DNA of 64,000 nucleotides from Molossus alvarezi (GCA_037176705.1 CM073885.1:168072290-168136289), one strand, 5' to 3'; numbered from the stretch's first letter, positions 20,718 to 31,126 are shown. Notes: generated by a model not told the origin, from the letters alone. Numbers and translations: made by a program.

Positions 20718-22181
20718 CAACCTTGCAGAGGAACTTTCTTTAGATGCAGTGGTGCCAGCAGCAAAGGCGTCTGGGAAATGTTGGACTCTGTTTAACCCTC
20801 TGTGGCTATTTAACTCTGTAGCCTCAGGCTTGGCTGACTACCCAGAAAACCAGAATGCTGCCCAAAGATGAATGTGATGCCCCCGGGAAGGAGGTTAATG
20901 AATATATAATGTGATAACTGCCTGATGCTATCTGTTAATTTAGGAGTGCATTGTTCTTTCTGGTGGTCTATGTGACCCCCACCAGAAGGTTTTACTATTA
21001 ACCCCCTATACAGCGGGATCCTGTCCTAGGAGGGGATTCTTCCCGGCCAGCCACAGCGGGCAGCAGCTGCTTTGCTGGGTGTAATTTTCTCCTTTTAAAG
21101 TTCTTACAAATTTGAATAAAGGCTATGTGTCAGTTCTGCAAAATCAATCCTGAATTTAGACTTTTGGGGCTTTCCCGAAATAATGATATGTAGCTATCGT
21201 CATCCCCAATCATAGAAAAAACTCTGAAACATTAAACAATTAAGCAAAATACATAATTTTATTCCTCATCTTTTCTTCTCCAAGATTTGATCTTGTCACA
21301 CACCCATAAATGCTGGAGAGAGGACCCCAACTTTTTGCAGTGTCTCAGGACCTGCAGAACTTTGTGAATTTCACTTAAATCTGCTGTTGTAGTTCTTTTC
21401 AAATGCTAACATTTAACAAATACCACCGGTCAGTTTGCTTTCTTTTCCTGTTAATGCAGAAGTACTTTGCAGAGTTCTGGAACACTGGTGTGTGCCTGTT
21501 CTGTGTCTGTGGCTGACTGCACAGGCTCGGGAGACTGAGTGACACCCAGCCCCAGGGCAGAATTTTTGCTTTACCTTTGCATCTGTTCAAGGAATATTCT
21601 GAACGAGCTTTTGGAAGAGGAAGAAAGATCTTTAGTAGCTCTTATTTTTTTTAAAAACCATTCAGTACAATGTCTTTAAACTAGTGAAAATAAACCCAGC
21701 TAAGAATATTTTCTCTTGGGCATGGCAAATTTAACAAATGGACTGACTTAAAAACAAAACAAAAGAACCGGTTGTTCTCAGATCTCAGAGAAAAAAAATG
21801 TCCCTTTTAAATGAAAATATATAATATCTATTTATAAATCAAGTTTTAAATTTCCAGTCTGTTAACATTAAATTAAAATATATAATATATAGGTATGTAT
21901 TTAAATACACAGTGAGGATTTTTACTCCCAACCAGTGGAGATTAAACATATGCATCTTGCGCATATTGTCTCAATGTAAATATCAGAATTACCAAAGAAA
22001 AACCAGACCTGGAAAAAAGTTAAGACAGTGAAAGTAGATTGTATTCAGGACTATTGCAACAGGGGAGAAGAGCCTTAGAACAGGACAAAGCTCAATTCCC
22101 AGTACCTGGGAGGTAAGTGGGAATTTCTAGCCACGGAACAGGGTGGGAAGTCAGGGGATGGAAGGGTAAGAGGATATATCA
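20718..22181. other. Unassigned DNA
   Basis: About 1.5 kb. Contains an AT-rich stretch 21810-21905 with ATATAATAT motifs. A 63-aa minus frame (21399-21590) is unremarkable. No repeat family recognised. Confidence 0.45.
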
Positions 22182-22190
22182 AAAGTAGGG

Positions 22191-22448
22191 CCTCCTTGGA
22201 CGGTTTGGCTCAGCGGTTAGAGCATGGGCCCGCGGACCAGAGAGACCCGGGTTTGGTTCCCGCTAAGGGCACGTACCTCGGTTGCAGTTTGTCCCCGGCC
22301 CCGGTTGGGGTTGTGCAGGTGGCAGCCAGTCGATGTGTCTCTCTCACATCAATGTTTCTCTCTCTCTCTCTCTTCCCCCACACTCTCTCTCCTGCTCTAT
22401 CTGAAGATAAATGCAAAAATGTTCTTGGATGAGGATTAAAAAAAAAAG
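22191..22448 (+). mobile_element. Full-length Ves SINE
   Basis: GGTTTGGCTCAGCGGTTAGAGC, GACCCGGGTTTGGTTCCCGC, AAGGGCACGTACCTCGGTTG, GTGTCTCTCTCACATCAATG, CT-rich block, TCTGAAGATAAATGC and TTGGATGAGGATTAAAAA. Short flanks AAAGTAGGG and AGAGTAAGG are a probable diverged target duplication. Frames of 68-78 aa inside are artefacts. Confidence 0.95.
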
Positions 22449-23261
22449 AGTAAGGCTATTCTGGTTCAAGTGAGGTAAGAGGATCTTCACTGAAGACAGG
22501 GTGTCTGGTGGAGAAGGGATACTGGATTAGGTATTGAGGGTGATCAGAAATGCAGGATAAATGACTCCTACTAAACTGACTTAGCAGGGTTCTTGATAAA
22601 ACTGATTTTACCAGAAAGTGCACAGATACGGGGTTTAGGAAAAGGTATGGAGCCTAACTCAAGTTGAGTCCAGCAAAGAATCTTCGTCCGTATTATTCCT
22701 GGGTTTTTGGCAATTTTATTCTCTTCAACTGCCATCGCCTGTGTGTGTGCCTATACACAGATGGCACACACAAAAGTCATACAGACACAACACACTTCCT
22801 CATGAGAGGTAGTGCAGCCACTTCAGAGAGGTCACACTGACTTGAAGAAAGCACCTCTGCCCAGCAACAGGCAGGAAGAGAAACAGGACCTTCCCGTGGA
22901 TCCCAGGCCTCCAACCGTCATGACCTAAACCTCAGAAGAAATGGCACCCAGCGTGCCTGCTACTGGGTATGTAGTTGGTATTTAGAGACACTTGGGAAGA
23001 AGTAAAGTAACATGTATGCCACCATCTGATCCACGGTATCAGTATGCAACTCCGAGGCCTTGCAAGCCCAAAGCTGGAATTAGCAGGGGTTTGGGTGGGT
23101 GGTTCTGGCTTCCCCCCTTTTTAGTTTACACTTTTCCTCTTCCTCAAGGACCGGGATCCTCACTCAGGTCCAAGATTCTTGCTGCCCGCACACCTAACCA
23201 TTGGAACGCACTGCCCCTCTGTGGAAACCCACGCTCTTCTCCAAGGTGTTCTGTTGAACTC
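22449..23261. other. Unassigned DNA
   Basis: A small imperfect hairpin-like GCCATC...CTATACACAGATGGC lies near 22730-22770. The 122-aa frame 22992-23360 is C/P-rich without a domain and partly overlaps a MER5A-like piece. Confidence 0.45.
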
Positions 23262-23385
23262 CTGGGTCAGATTCCTGGAGCAAACCTGTTGCAGCGCAGA
23301 TTCCCGGGTTCCGCCTCAGGCCGATTGAATCTCGGTAACTACAGGAGTCCTGGGATCTAGGTATTCAACGGACCATTTATAAACA
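23262..23385 (+). mobile_element. Probable MER5A (hAT-Charlie) fragment
   Basis: CAGATTCCTGGAGC..., GATTCCCGGGTTCCGCCTCAGG, TTGAATCTCGGTAACTACAGG and GGGATCTAGGTATTCAACG resemble the MER5A middle (CAGATTCCTGGGCCCCACC...CTGATTCAGTAGGTCTGGGG...ATCTGCATTTTAAC), with high divergence. Terminal repeats are not visible. Confidence 0.45.
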
Positions 23386-23507
23386 AAAATGACAGAACCA
23401 CAAGTAGTCACCAAAAGTACAATGAGAAAATGAAATGAAAAATAGAAAAGAATGAGGTTTTTAGATAAGGTATCAATATAATTTATACTTTTAAGAATGA
23501 AAGGAGA

Positions 23508-23762
23508 GCCCTGGCTGGTTAGGCTCAGCAGTTAGGGTGTCGGCCCACGGACCAATGAGTCGCGGGTTCGATTCCAGTCGAGGGCATGTACCTTGGTTGC
23601 CGTTCATCCCCAGCCTTGGTCAGGTCATGCGAAAGGCAACCAGTCAATGTGGCTCTATCGGATCGATATTTCTCTCTGTCGCTCTCTCTCTCTCTGTCCC
23701 TCCCACTCTATCTGATGATAAATAGAAACATATCCTCGGGTGAGGAGTAAAAACATTTAAGA
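23508..23762 (+). mobile_element. Full-length Ves SINE, perfect target duplication
   Basis: CCCTGGCTGGTTAGGCTCAG, GGGTTCGATTCCAGTCGAGG, CATGTACCTTGGTTGCCG, CT-rich block and ATCCTCGGGTGAGGAGTAAAAA. An identical 15-bp AAGAATGAAAGGAGA lies at 23493-23507 and 23763-23777. Confidence 0.95.
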
Positions 23763-23777
23763 AAGAATGAAAGGAGA

Positions 23778-24188
23778 CACTATTTTGGGCAGATATTTCA
23801 CACCCACCTAACCTTTCATTTCCACTTGTTTCCCTTCAATTCCCCAATTGCAGCCGCGACCTCAGCACATTGAAGCCAATGGCAGGTCCCTGGCACGTCT
23901 GGCTGGCACACCAAGTGCTTCTCCCGCCACCACCGGAGACTGTGCTGTCTCTGAACACAGCTGGTGTATCAGAAAGCCCTGGGCATGTTATCCTTGAACG
24001 TGACCTTAGGCCTGGAAGGAGTCGGGGAAAGGGAGACGAGTCGTCCATGGTTGTCTTTTAGATGATGTCACACTATCCCAGACGAACGTCAAACCAGACG
24101 AGGTGCCCGGTCAACAGGGGCAAATGAGGACGGTCTCACACAAACTAGGACGAGTGTTCCCCTGATGCAGAGCATCTATCTGAGGCAA
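23778..24188. other. Unassigned DNA
   Basis: Short overlapping 63-70 aa frames on both strands at 23836-24061, without domain signal. No repeat recognised. Confidence 0.45.
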
Positions 24189-24815
24189 TACAGTAGCCCC
24201 CCTTCTCTGTGGTTTTGCTCCTTGTAGTTTCAGACCCGTGTAATCTTTGGTCTGAAAATAATAAATGGAAAATTCCAGAAATAAGCAATTCGTCAGTATT
24301 CACTTGCACACTGTTCTGAGTACCATGGTGCTGTCCTGCTCCATTCCACTCAGGATGTGACTCATCCCTTTGTCCGGCAGCTCCAGACTGCAAACGATCC
24401 CCTCCCGATGATGACTTAGCTGTCTGGTGTGATGAGACGGACTCTGGTAGGATCGCTGCGCTTGTGTTCAAGTTGCCCTTATTTTACTTCAAAATGGCCC
24501 CCCGAACGCAGGAGTGGTGATGCTGGGAATCTGAACACAAGCCAAAGAGGAGCCAGAATATGCTTCCTTTAAGTGAAAAGGTGTGTATGTACGTACAGGG
24601 TACATACAGGGTTTGGTACTATCTACCATTCCAGGCGTCCACTGGGTGTCTTGGAATGCATCCCCCATAAATAAGGGGTGTCTTGGAATGCATCCCCCAT
24701 AAATAACAGGTGTCTTGGAATGCATCCCCCATAAATAAGAGGTGTCTTGGAATGCATCCCCCATAGATAAGGGGTGTCTTGGAATGCATCCCCCATTGAT
24801 CAGGGCACTACTGTA
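24189..24815 (+). mobile_element. Tigger/MER44-type DNA transposon relic
   Basis: Begins TA-CAGTAGCCCCCCTTCTCTGT and ends CACTACTG-TA, with the TA target duplicated at 24189-24190 and 24814-24815. Inside, AATAAATGGAAAATTCCAGAAATAAG and a degraded start of a pogo-type transposase (near 24494: ATGGCCCC...; then GCTTCCTTTAAGTGAAAAGG) are recognisable. The frame is broken by frameshifts and most of the transposase gene is deleted. The right end has been amplified into a 32-bp minisatellite. A second copy of the family lies at 49336-49933. Confidence 0.85.
24646..24805 (+). repeat. 32-bp minisatellite, five units, built from a transposon end
   Basis: GTGTCTTGGAATGCATCCCC starts at 24646, 24678, 24710, 24742 and 24774: five units with an exact 32-bp period and about 1-3 differences each. 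The unit is the Tigger/MER44 right-terminal phrase (GTCTTGGAACGTATCCCCCGCGGATAAGG). The 91-aa minus frame 24489-24764 with repeated MGDAFQDT is a by-product. Confidence 0.95.
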
Positions 24816-24867
24816 TTAACCGGAGATAATATTCAACTTGATCTAGTTGTTATAGCTTCTGTAACAC

Positions 24868-25019
24868 TTAAAAACATTTTTTTATTAATTTATTTTTGTT
24901 ACAGATATTTCTCTTTTTTCCCCCATTGACACCCTCCTCCCCCTGCCCTCCCCAACCCCCCCGAATTGTTGTCTGTGTCCATGGTTATGCATACATGCAT
25001 ATGAGTTCTGTGGTTTGTT
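24868..25019 (-). mobile_element. Short 5'-truncated bat L1 tail, antisense
   Basis: TTTTGTTACAGATATTTCTC, TTTTTTCCCCCATTGACACCC, GTTGTCTGTGTCCATGGTTATGC and ATACATGCATATGAGTTCTG correspond step by step to the antisense L1 end at 12225-12350. Only about 150 bp long. Confidence 0.8.
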
Positions 25020-25689
25020 TAAATGGTTCTTTTCTTTGTGTTCCTAAATCACTTGTTTGGTTCTGGAGCATTTCCCCTTTCACGTCTATTCTGGACTTTC
25101 TAAAGGCGAAATCTAGATACGGGAGTCAATCACGCACTCTTTTGCTCATTCGCTCTAGTGATGGACGGCCTACCACAGCACCTGCTGAGGTCCCGCCGGG
25201 ATGAAACAGATTTCACTCCCTGTCCTTAGGGAGACAGAGATGAACATCAGGGAGCTACACACACCGGTGCGTTTGCACAAGCAAGCATTGTGAGGTGCCG
25301 GGAAGAAGGTGGGGGTAATGAAAACGGAAGGAGGAGTCTGAGTGGCTGGGGCAGTGGGGGAGGAATGGGAAGGGAAAGCAGCCCGCACTGTGCCCCATCC
25401 AGCGTGAGGAAGTCGCTTCACCAAGTATTTCTGCTGAAAGAGGAAGGAATCACTTGACATTACATAATTTTCTCCTGAGGGCTCGGGACGAGCCCGAAGA
25501 GGGCAGAAATCCTTTCCTGTCTGTGGGCCACCCTGCCACCCTGGGCAGAGGCGATCTGCCCCGAGTTCGGCCCGACACCTAGGAAGCCTCGGATGTACAG
25601 TGGGCACGAGGCAGCCAGCGGCCTACGGCATGAGTGGCCATGAGAGAGAGGAGGTTAGCAGTGCATAGTCGAGAGATTTCAGTTCTTCG
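25020..25689. other. Unassigned DNA
   Basis: A 145-aa minus-strand frame (25170-25607) is P/S/T-rich with no domain or coding signal that I recognise. No repeat recognised. Confidence 0.4.
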
Positions 25690-25862
25690 CCTTTGTGCAT
25701 GAGCTATGGGACTGCGGCAACTTGCTCAAACATAACAGTTTCGTCATCCATAAAACGAAGATAATAGTAGTTCTTACCTGGTGGGGTTTCGAGAGAATAA
25801 AATGTGTTAGCATTCGTAGAACAATGCCTAGCGCATAGTAGGTGCTCAATAAATAATTTTGA
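25690..25862 (+). mobile_element. MIR SINE
   Basis: GGGACTGCGGCAACTTGCTC, CGTCATCCATAAAACGAAGATAATAGTAGT, GGGTTTCGAGAGAATAAAATG and CAATGCCTAGCGCATAGTAGGTGCTCAATAAATA follow the MIR core and 3' end closely. Confidence 0.88.
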
Positions 25863-25891
25863 AAGTGTGTATTCTACCTGTATGTTATTTT

Positions 25892-26163
25892 ACTTATTTT
25901 TTTTAATCTTTTTTTTTAAATCCTCACCCAAGGACATTTTTTCCATTTTTTGTTCAGATAGAGTGGGAGGGAGAGAGAGAAAAAGAGAGGGAGAGAGAAT
26001 CATCGATGTGAAAGGGACACATCGAGTGGCTGCCACCCGCACAACCCAACCAAGGCCGGGGACAAACTGCAACCGAGGTACGTGCCCTTAGCGGGAACCA
26101 AACCCAGGTCTCTCTGGACCACAGGCCGACGCTCTAACCGCTGAGCCAAACCGACCAGGGCTG
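25892..26163 (-). mobile_element. Full-length Ves SINE, antisense
   Basis: CCTCACCCAAGGACATTTTT, AG-rich body, AATCATCGATGTGAAAGGGA, GTACGTGCCCTTAGCGGGAA and GCTCTAACCGCTGAGCCAAACCGACCAGGGC. The 15-bp target duplication CCTGTATGTTATTTT lies at 25877-25891 and 26164-26178, identical. Confidence 0.95.
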
Positions 26164-26213
26164 CCTGTATGTTATTTTTAAAAGTATATATTATTTTTTA
26201 AAAGTATGGAAGG

Positions 26214-26445
26214 GGCCCTGGCCAGTTTTGCTCAACGGTTAGAGCATCGGCCCGCAGACCAGGGAGACCTGGGTTCGGTTCCCTCTAAGGGCAGGTACCT
26301 CGGTTGTGATTCTTCTCCGGCCTCATGGGGTCATGTCAGTGGCAGCCTGTCGATGTTTCTCTCTCTCTTTCTCCCTCCCTCCCACCCGCTCTATCTGAAG
26401 ATAAATGCAAAAAAAATGTCCTCAGGTGAGGATAAAAAAATAAAA
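26214..26445 (+). mobile_element. Full-length Ves SINE
   Basis: CCCTGGCCAGTTTTGCTCAACGG, GGTTCGGTTCCCTCTAAGGG, TACCTCGGTTGTGATTC, CT-rich block, TCTGAAGATAAATGC and GTCCTCAGGTGAGGATAAAA. The target duplication TTAAAAGTATGGAAG lies at 26199-26213 and 26446-26460, identical. Forms a head-to-head inverted pair with the SINE ending at 26163. Confidence 0.95.
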
Positions 26446-26460
26446 TTAAAAGTATGGAAG

Positions 26461-26982
26461 AGGTTCAGAACATGCTACTCCAAAATAGTGCCTCTTTGGC
26501 ATTTTGCTTATTTTTAGTGCAAGGTATTTGAGAAACCACAGACGCAGGAAGGGCTCTCTGCCCTCCTTTCCATCTAAAATAACAGGCCATTGGATTTCCC
26601 CTGGGAAATATGCCCTCCCTGCACCAGGAAGAGAACAACACTCTTATCAGCGGAGACTACGACTCAACACCTGAATGTATCTGTATGAACAAACTTCTGT
26701 TACCTTCTGTTAGCATCCCCGTGCATTTCCTTGTCACTGTCCACACTTTATTGCCCAAGTCCAAAAACCTAGTCACAGCCTCACAATTTATTGTTTTTCA
26801 TTTAAGAAGATATGAAACTTTGGGGCCTAAAAGACTTCTTTGGGTCTTCATTTTCCTTGTAAATACTCCTGTGTGCACGTAAAAATATTAAATAAAACAT
26901 ATGCTTTTCTCCTATTAATTTGCCTTATGTTAGTTTAATTCTCATGCCCTGTCACAGAACCTAAGAGGATATAGTTTTTCCT
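26461..26982. other. Unassigned DNA
   Basis: A 90-aa frame at 26610-26882 has no recognisable domain. No repeat recognised. Confidence 0.45.
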
Positions 26983-27116
26983 CCCCTATATATATGTACT
27001 GTATATATATTATATATGTATATAATATACATATGTATGTATATATTATATATGTATATAATATATATACACACACACACAACACACACACATATATATG
27101 GTACATACATATAGAA
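26983..27116. repeat. AT-rich palindromic microsatellite with (CA)n
   Basis: Alternating TATATATA/ATGTATATA with internal duplication of a block like TATATATTATATATGTATATAATA, then (AC)n at about 27069-27092, then more TATATA. The AT part is self-complementary and could form a cruciform. Confidence 0.9.
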
Positions 27117-27662
27117 AACCATTAAAAAAAACCTTCCATACCAGATAGTGAAAAACTAACTCAATCAGATGTCTTTACTTAATTGTATTGAATACGAAAA
27201 ACACACAGCAAGACCCAGACAGTAGAGTAGCACAGAAGCCAGGACACAGACCGAGAAAAAGCAGTAATTAAAAGCCACGAGTAAGCAGAAGCCATAAGGA
27301 AAAGGAGAGTAAGCTCAATAATGCAGCAGATGCAGATACAGCAAAATCCTAAGAACCCAATTTGTAGATCTGTGGAGCATACTAACATTACTACTACATT
27401 CTGAAAGTTGTTTCAGTTTCTCATGAGAACTTACGTTACTGGATTCCCATGTGTTGACAGCATGCTTGGTCACCCCTTCTGATGAAAAAATGGCTGTTAG
27501 CAGCTGCAGGCTTGCCTTCCACACCTTCAAGGCACATAGGAAAAGTACGTGGTTCTACAAGGGACCTGCAACCATCCCTGAGCTAGTAACTGTGGCTGGG
27601 GGATGAAGCATTCTGATGAGCCAGGCCTGAGTCACCTGCAGTCTCTGTAACTAAGGCTGATA
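27117..27662. other. Unassigned DNA
   Basis: The 27560-27660 part (CTGTGGCTGGGGGATGAAGC, GATGAGCCAGGCCTGAGTCA) has the look of an old interspersed repeat, but I could not place it. Minus frames of 69 and 71 aa show no domain. Confidence 0.4.
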
Positions 27663-27674
27663 CCAACAATTCTT

Positions 27675-27909
27675 GTTTGTTTTTGTTTTTATTCTGATTT
27701 TCTTTTCTTTATTGATTTTAGAAAGAGAAGAAGGAAGAGGGAAAGAGAAAGAGAAACATTGATGAGCGAGAACATCCATTGGCCACCTCCTACACGCCCC
27801 GCACTAGGGATCTGGCCCACAACCTGGGCATGTACCCTGACCAGGAATCGAACTGGCGACCTCTTGGTGCATGGGTTGATGCTCAACCATTGAGCCACAC
27901 CGGCCAGGC
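27675..27909 (-). mobile_element. Ves SINE, antisense, GGTGTGGCTCAATGG type
   Basis: TTTATTGATTTTAGAAAGAG, AACATCCATTGGCCACCTCC, CACAACCTGGGCATGTACCC, GACCTCTTGGTGCATGGGTT and ACCATTGAGCCACACCGGCC. The 12-bp target duplication CCAACAATTCTT lies at 27663-27674 and 27910-27921, identical. Confidence 0.95.
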
Positions 27910-27921
27910 CCAACAATTCTT

Positions 27922-28831
27922 TAACTACATGGACTGAGATCGATGGTAGAATGGTTCTCCAGAGGAAAAGAGTGCAGTAACAGTGGATACTAGATTTAGG
28001 AATCTACTCACTCGATTCACAATATAAGCTCGGCTCTTCATTTTATCTCTATCACTAAATCAGGGACCATGATAATAGAATTTCTGTATTTTGCATCCTT
28101 GAGATAGCAGAGGCTGAGGTGCAATATAAATTGTAATCTCCACAGCAAGAATACGAATGATTCTGTGCTCCCAACTAAAAACGGATCTTTAAATACGAAG
28201 ACAGGAAAAAAGAAAAATTCCACACATGCACATATCTCCAGGTCTTTTCTTCTATTCCCCTGTTGGGTGTGTTCTTTCTACACCCTTTTTGCAAGGTGCA
28301 AAACTCTTCAACTTCACCATTTACCAATATCTACCAGCTTCTTATTATTTTTATAATTTCAGAAGCCCATCTGCCTTCTTCTCTCTAACGGAGATAATGC
28401 TCACTCTGCGTTTTCACCTTTAGGCTGTGTCCATCACCTGTGTCTAACCGGAGGGTTTATTTTATCCTGTGTCTCATCACTTGCTCTTCACTTTCTGTTC
28501 CCCGAGGAAGCAGCACACCAGTATCGACGTCCACTTCTTCAGCTTCCCTTGCAATTCGGAAAGCGGTCTTGTGAGCGTATGGCAACTGCACTGAAAATCT
28601 TGGTATTCTTAGATTGGCATAAAGCTTTCTTAAGAAGAAATAAACATTTTTCTTTTTCTAATTTCAAAACGTTAAACTTGAAATGACTATTACATACTAA
28701 GACATGCCTTAAAGGGGTTTGCTAAAATCCTTCCCTAAAAAGGTGACCACGATCTGCAGAGGTGCACATGAATGTCTGCCTGGAGTAGACAGGTCCCCAC
28801 TAAGGAGATGGGGAGACACACTGAAACCTTA
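27922..28831. other. Unassigned DNA
   Basis: 0.9 kb with several 61-65 aa frames on both strands and no recognisable repeat or domain. Confidence 0.45.
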
Positions 28832-28847
28832 AGAGTGGTGTCTGCAG

Positions 28848-29090
28848 CCCTGGCAAGTTTGGCTCAGTGGTTAGAGCGTCGGCCTGTGGTCCAGAGAGAC
28901 CCGGGTTTGGTTCCCACTAAGGGCATGTACCTCGGTTGCAGTTTGTCCCCGGCCCTGGATGGGTTGTGTGGGTGGTAGCCACTCGATGTGTTCCTTTCAC
29001 GTTGATGTTTCTCTCTCTCTCTCTCTCCCTCCCACTGTATCTGAACAAAAAATCGAAAAATGTCCTCAGGTGAGGATTAAAAAAAAAAAA
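28848..29090 (+). mobile_element. Full-length Ves SINE
   Basis: CCCTGGCAAGTTTGGCTCAG, GACCCGGGTTTGGTTCCCAC, AAGGGCATGTACCTCGGTTG, CT-rich block and GTCCTCAGGTGAGGATTAAAA. The 16-bp target duplication AGAGT(G/T)GTGTCTGCAG lies at 28832-28847 and 29091-29106. Confidence 0.95.
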
Positions 29091-29264
29091 AGAGTTGTGT
29101 CTGCAGAGTGGCTAAGACAACAGGATAAAATAAAGTTTAAATGTGCTGGAGTTAATTATGAAAGTAATACAATTTCACACACTTCTGTGCTGCCATTGAT
29201 CACCATAATCTGTCAAGCAAAGACAGTGTGGACATATACTATAAGACAAATTGCAAATAAATTT

Positions 29265-29772
29265 AAAAGCATAAAAAGGAAGAAAAATCTTACCCTTTGC
29301 AACAGCATGGAGGGACCTGGAGAGCATTATGCTAAGTGAAATAAGCCAGTCGGAGAAAAACAAGTACCATATGATCTCACTCGTATGTGGAATCTAATGA
29401 ACAAAATAAACTAACAAATAAAATAGAAACAGACTCGTAGATAGAGAGCAGACTGACAGCTGTCAGAGGGGAGGGTTACAGCTGGGTGAGAAAGGTGAAA
29501 GGATCAAGCAAAACAAACAAACAAAAACATATAGACACAGACAACACTGTGATGATTACCGGAGGAAAAGGGGGACCTAGGGAGGCGGAGGAGTGTATAG
29601 GGGGGCGTAAATGGTGATGGAAGGAGATTTTACTTGAGATGGTGAATATACAAAATAGATGATGTATTAGAAAATTTTACACCTGAAACCCATATAATCT
29701 TATTAACCAATGTCACCATTCAATTAACCAATTGAATTTATTGAATAAACTCAATAAAAGTTGAAAAAAAAA
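29265..29772 (+). mobile_element. L1 3' end, 5'-truncated
   Basis: TTGCAACAGCATGGAGGGAC, CATTATGCTAAGTGAAATAAGCC, GTACCATATGATCTCACTCG, AATCTAATGAACAAAATAAAC, GACTGACAGCTGTCAGAGGG, ACACCTGAAACCCATATAATC and an A-rich end: a standard L1 3'UTR, related to the end of the old L1 at 5.9 kb. Confidence 0.9.
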
Positions 29773-30012
29773 TTTACAAAAAGACATGGAGACTAGAGTA
29801 AATCATGCTCACGTAAACCTACCAGTGACCACTTACTCTTAATTAGAGTCCATGAAAGTTGCCTAGTTGCCCATTCTCCCAGGAGGTCTAAGCACGCACA
29901 GCAGGGGTAAATGAAGAGCCTGTCCCCTTTGTTTCTGCAAATGGTCGCATACTAAATTAAATAAAATTAATTAAAATAATAAAATAAAAGCATAGAAAAT
30001 GACATTTCCTGC
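29773..30012. other. Unassigned DNA
   Basis: Contains AT-rich AATAAAATTAATTAAAATAAT near 29960. Nothing else recognised. Confidence 0.4.
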
Positions 30013-30807
30013 ATGTTCTGGGGAATATTTTCAAAGAAACCTAAGTGCACTTTCTTCATCTTTTCTAGCCACTTCAAAAGCTCACTTCCTCCCCACATTC
30101 CTCCCCCTAGGAGGCCTCAGTACGTCCTTCTGCCAGTTCCTCCCCAATCCTTCCTCAGTACCCTTGGTCTGACATCTGCCTCAGTGTTTCCAGCCCAATC
30201 CCGCTGGCCCACTGGGTCCCCTTGTGCGCACCTCCTTTTCCTGCCCCCCCCCCCCCGGGCGCCGAGGGAGGAGCCGAGCTGCTCACTGCGGCTCCTCCCT
30301 TCTCTGGCTCCGTGTCCTCGTCCTTTCCCGCGGCCCTGGTCTCACGCAGCTCACACTGGATTATTTCCCTCTGAAATCTCAGCCACTCGATTGGCTTCAG
30401 TAGAGCAAGGAAAAGATACCCCATCTCTGTCCAAGCTTATTCTCTCTTCAGGCTCCAGTCCCCCTCCCTCTGCGTCCCTGGGAGCCGCCTTCAGCATCCT
30501 CTTCCTCCTGAGCCGGTTTCCTCTGCTATCTTCACGTCTGGCAAAGCGTCACCCAAACCCACCAAATTATTCGTGGGAACCTGTCTCGGGGCTCGCCCTC
30601 TCCCTCATCTTGAGTTGTTTTCACCCACATCTTTTTGAGTTTCTTTCTATGTTCAACCTACTACGGTACTCTCCGATGGGCCCTGCCGGTCACAATCCCT
30701 CTGAATTGATCAGGGCCGAGTCTTATTCCAAGGGCTGGAGCCTCAGCGAAGACCGAGGCATGACGTCTGCCCTGAAGAGGGTTTTCGTGGCGGTGACGGG
30801 ACGATGA
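30013..30807 (+). CDS. Doubtful 264-codon open frame, P/S/L-rich
   Basis: The longest open frame in the window. The product is rich in Pro, Ser and Leu, with no recognisable domain, no clear signal peptide and no repeats. A Pro run near residues 78-82 comes from a C14-type tract at 30246-30258. The sense strand is strongly pyrimidine-rich, which by itself removes most stop codons, so length alone is weak evidence. There is no Kozak-like context at the first ATG, no splice structure was noticed, and the CpG content is only mildly raised (30240-30360 and 30690-30960). Most likely spurious, alternatively part of a lncRNA or an unrecognised exon. Listed because it is the only long frame not explained by a transposon or tandem repeat. 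Confidence 0.12.
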   Translation: MFWGIFSKKPKCTFFIFSSHFKSSLPPHIPPPRRPQYVLLPVPPQSFLSTLGLTSASVFPAQSRWPTGSPCAHLLFLPPPPRAPREEPSCSLRLLPSLAPCPRPFPRPWSHAAHTGLFPSEISATRLASVEQGKDTPSLSKLILSSGSSPPPSASLGAAFSILFLLSRFPLLSSRLAKRHPNPPNYSWEPVSGLALSLILSCFHPHLFEFLSMFNLLRYSPMGPAGHNPSELIRAESYSKGWSLSEDRGMTSALKRVFVAVTGR

Positions 30808-31126
30808 TGGGAGAGGAGCCTGGAGAGCGGGCAGAGCCTCAGGAGGAAGAGCTGCGAGCTCACAGGGTTGGGGGTAGGCGTTAACAAGGGCGCCGTGACA
30901 GTGTGAGAGGGACGGTCCCGCACCGAGGCCTAGCACGGCCAGGGAGCTGTTAACCCACTGAAGGAGCGAAGGACAGGGCGGTGTGACTGGGACCCGGGCG
31001 AGCGGTCGCTGGGTAGGAGTTGCTGTTTGTAGAGGATGCTACCACAGCCAGGCAGTGGGACAGGAGGAACAGAGACGGGAACCCCTTTCTCACTTCCTGT
31101 CATCAGGTCTCCTGCCAGGGCCTCTT
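30808..31126. other. Unassigned, moderately GC-rich DNA
   Basis: More CpG than the surroundings (for example near 30890-31010), but too short and weak to call a CpG island. No repeat recognised. Confidence 0.35.

Noticed and set aside
24489..24764. 91-aa frame with repeated MGDAFQDT
   Set aside because: Translation of the 32-bp transposon-derived tandem repeat.
24646..24805. CRISPR-like repeat array
   Set aside because: Units abut with no unique spacers, lie inside a Tigger relic, and the genome is mammalian. The same reasoning excludes the arrays at 43191 and 46327.
25170..25607. 145-aa minus frame as coding exon
   Set aside because: Pro/Ser/Thr-rich without domain; no splice sites or conservation can be shown from the sequence alone.
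30690..31010. CpG island or promoter
   Set aside because: CpGs are only mildly enriched over about 300 bp, no core promoter elements are visible, and a SINE starts right after.
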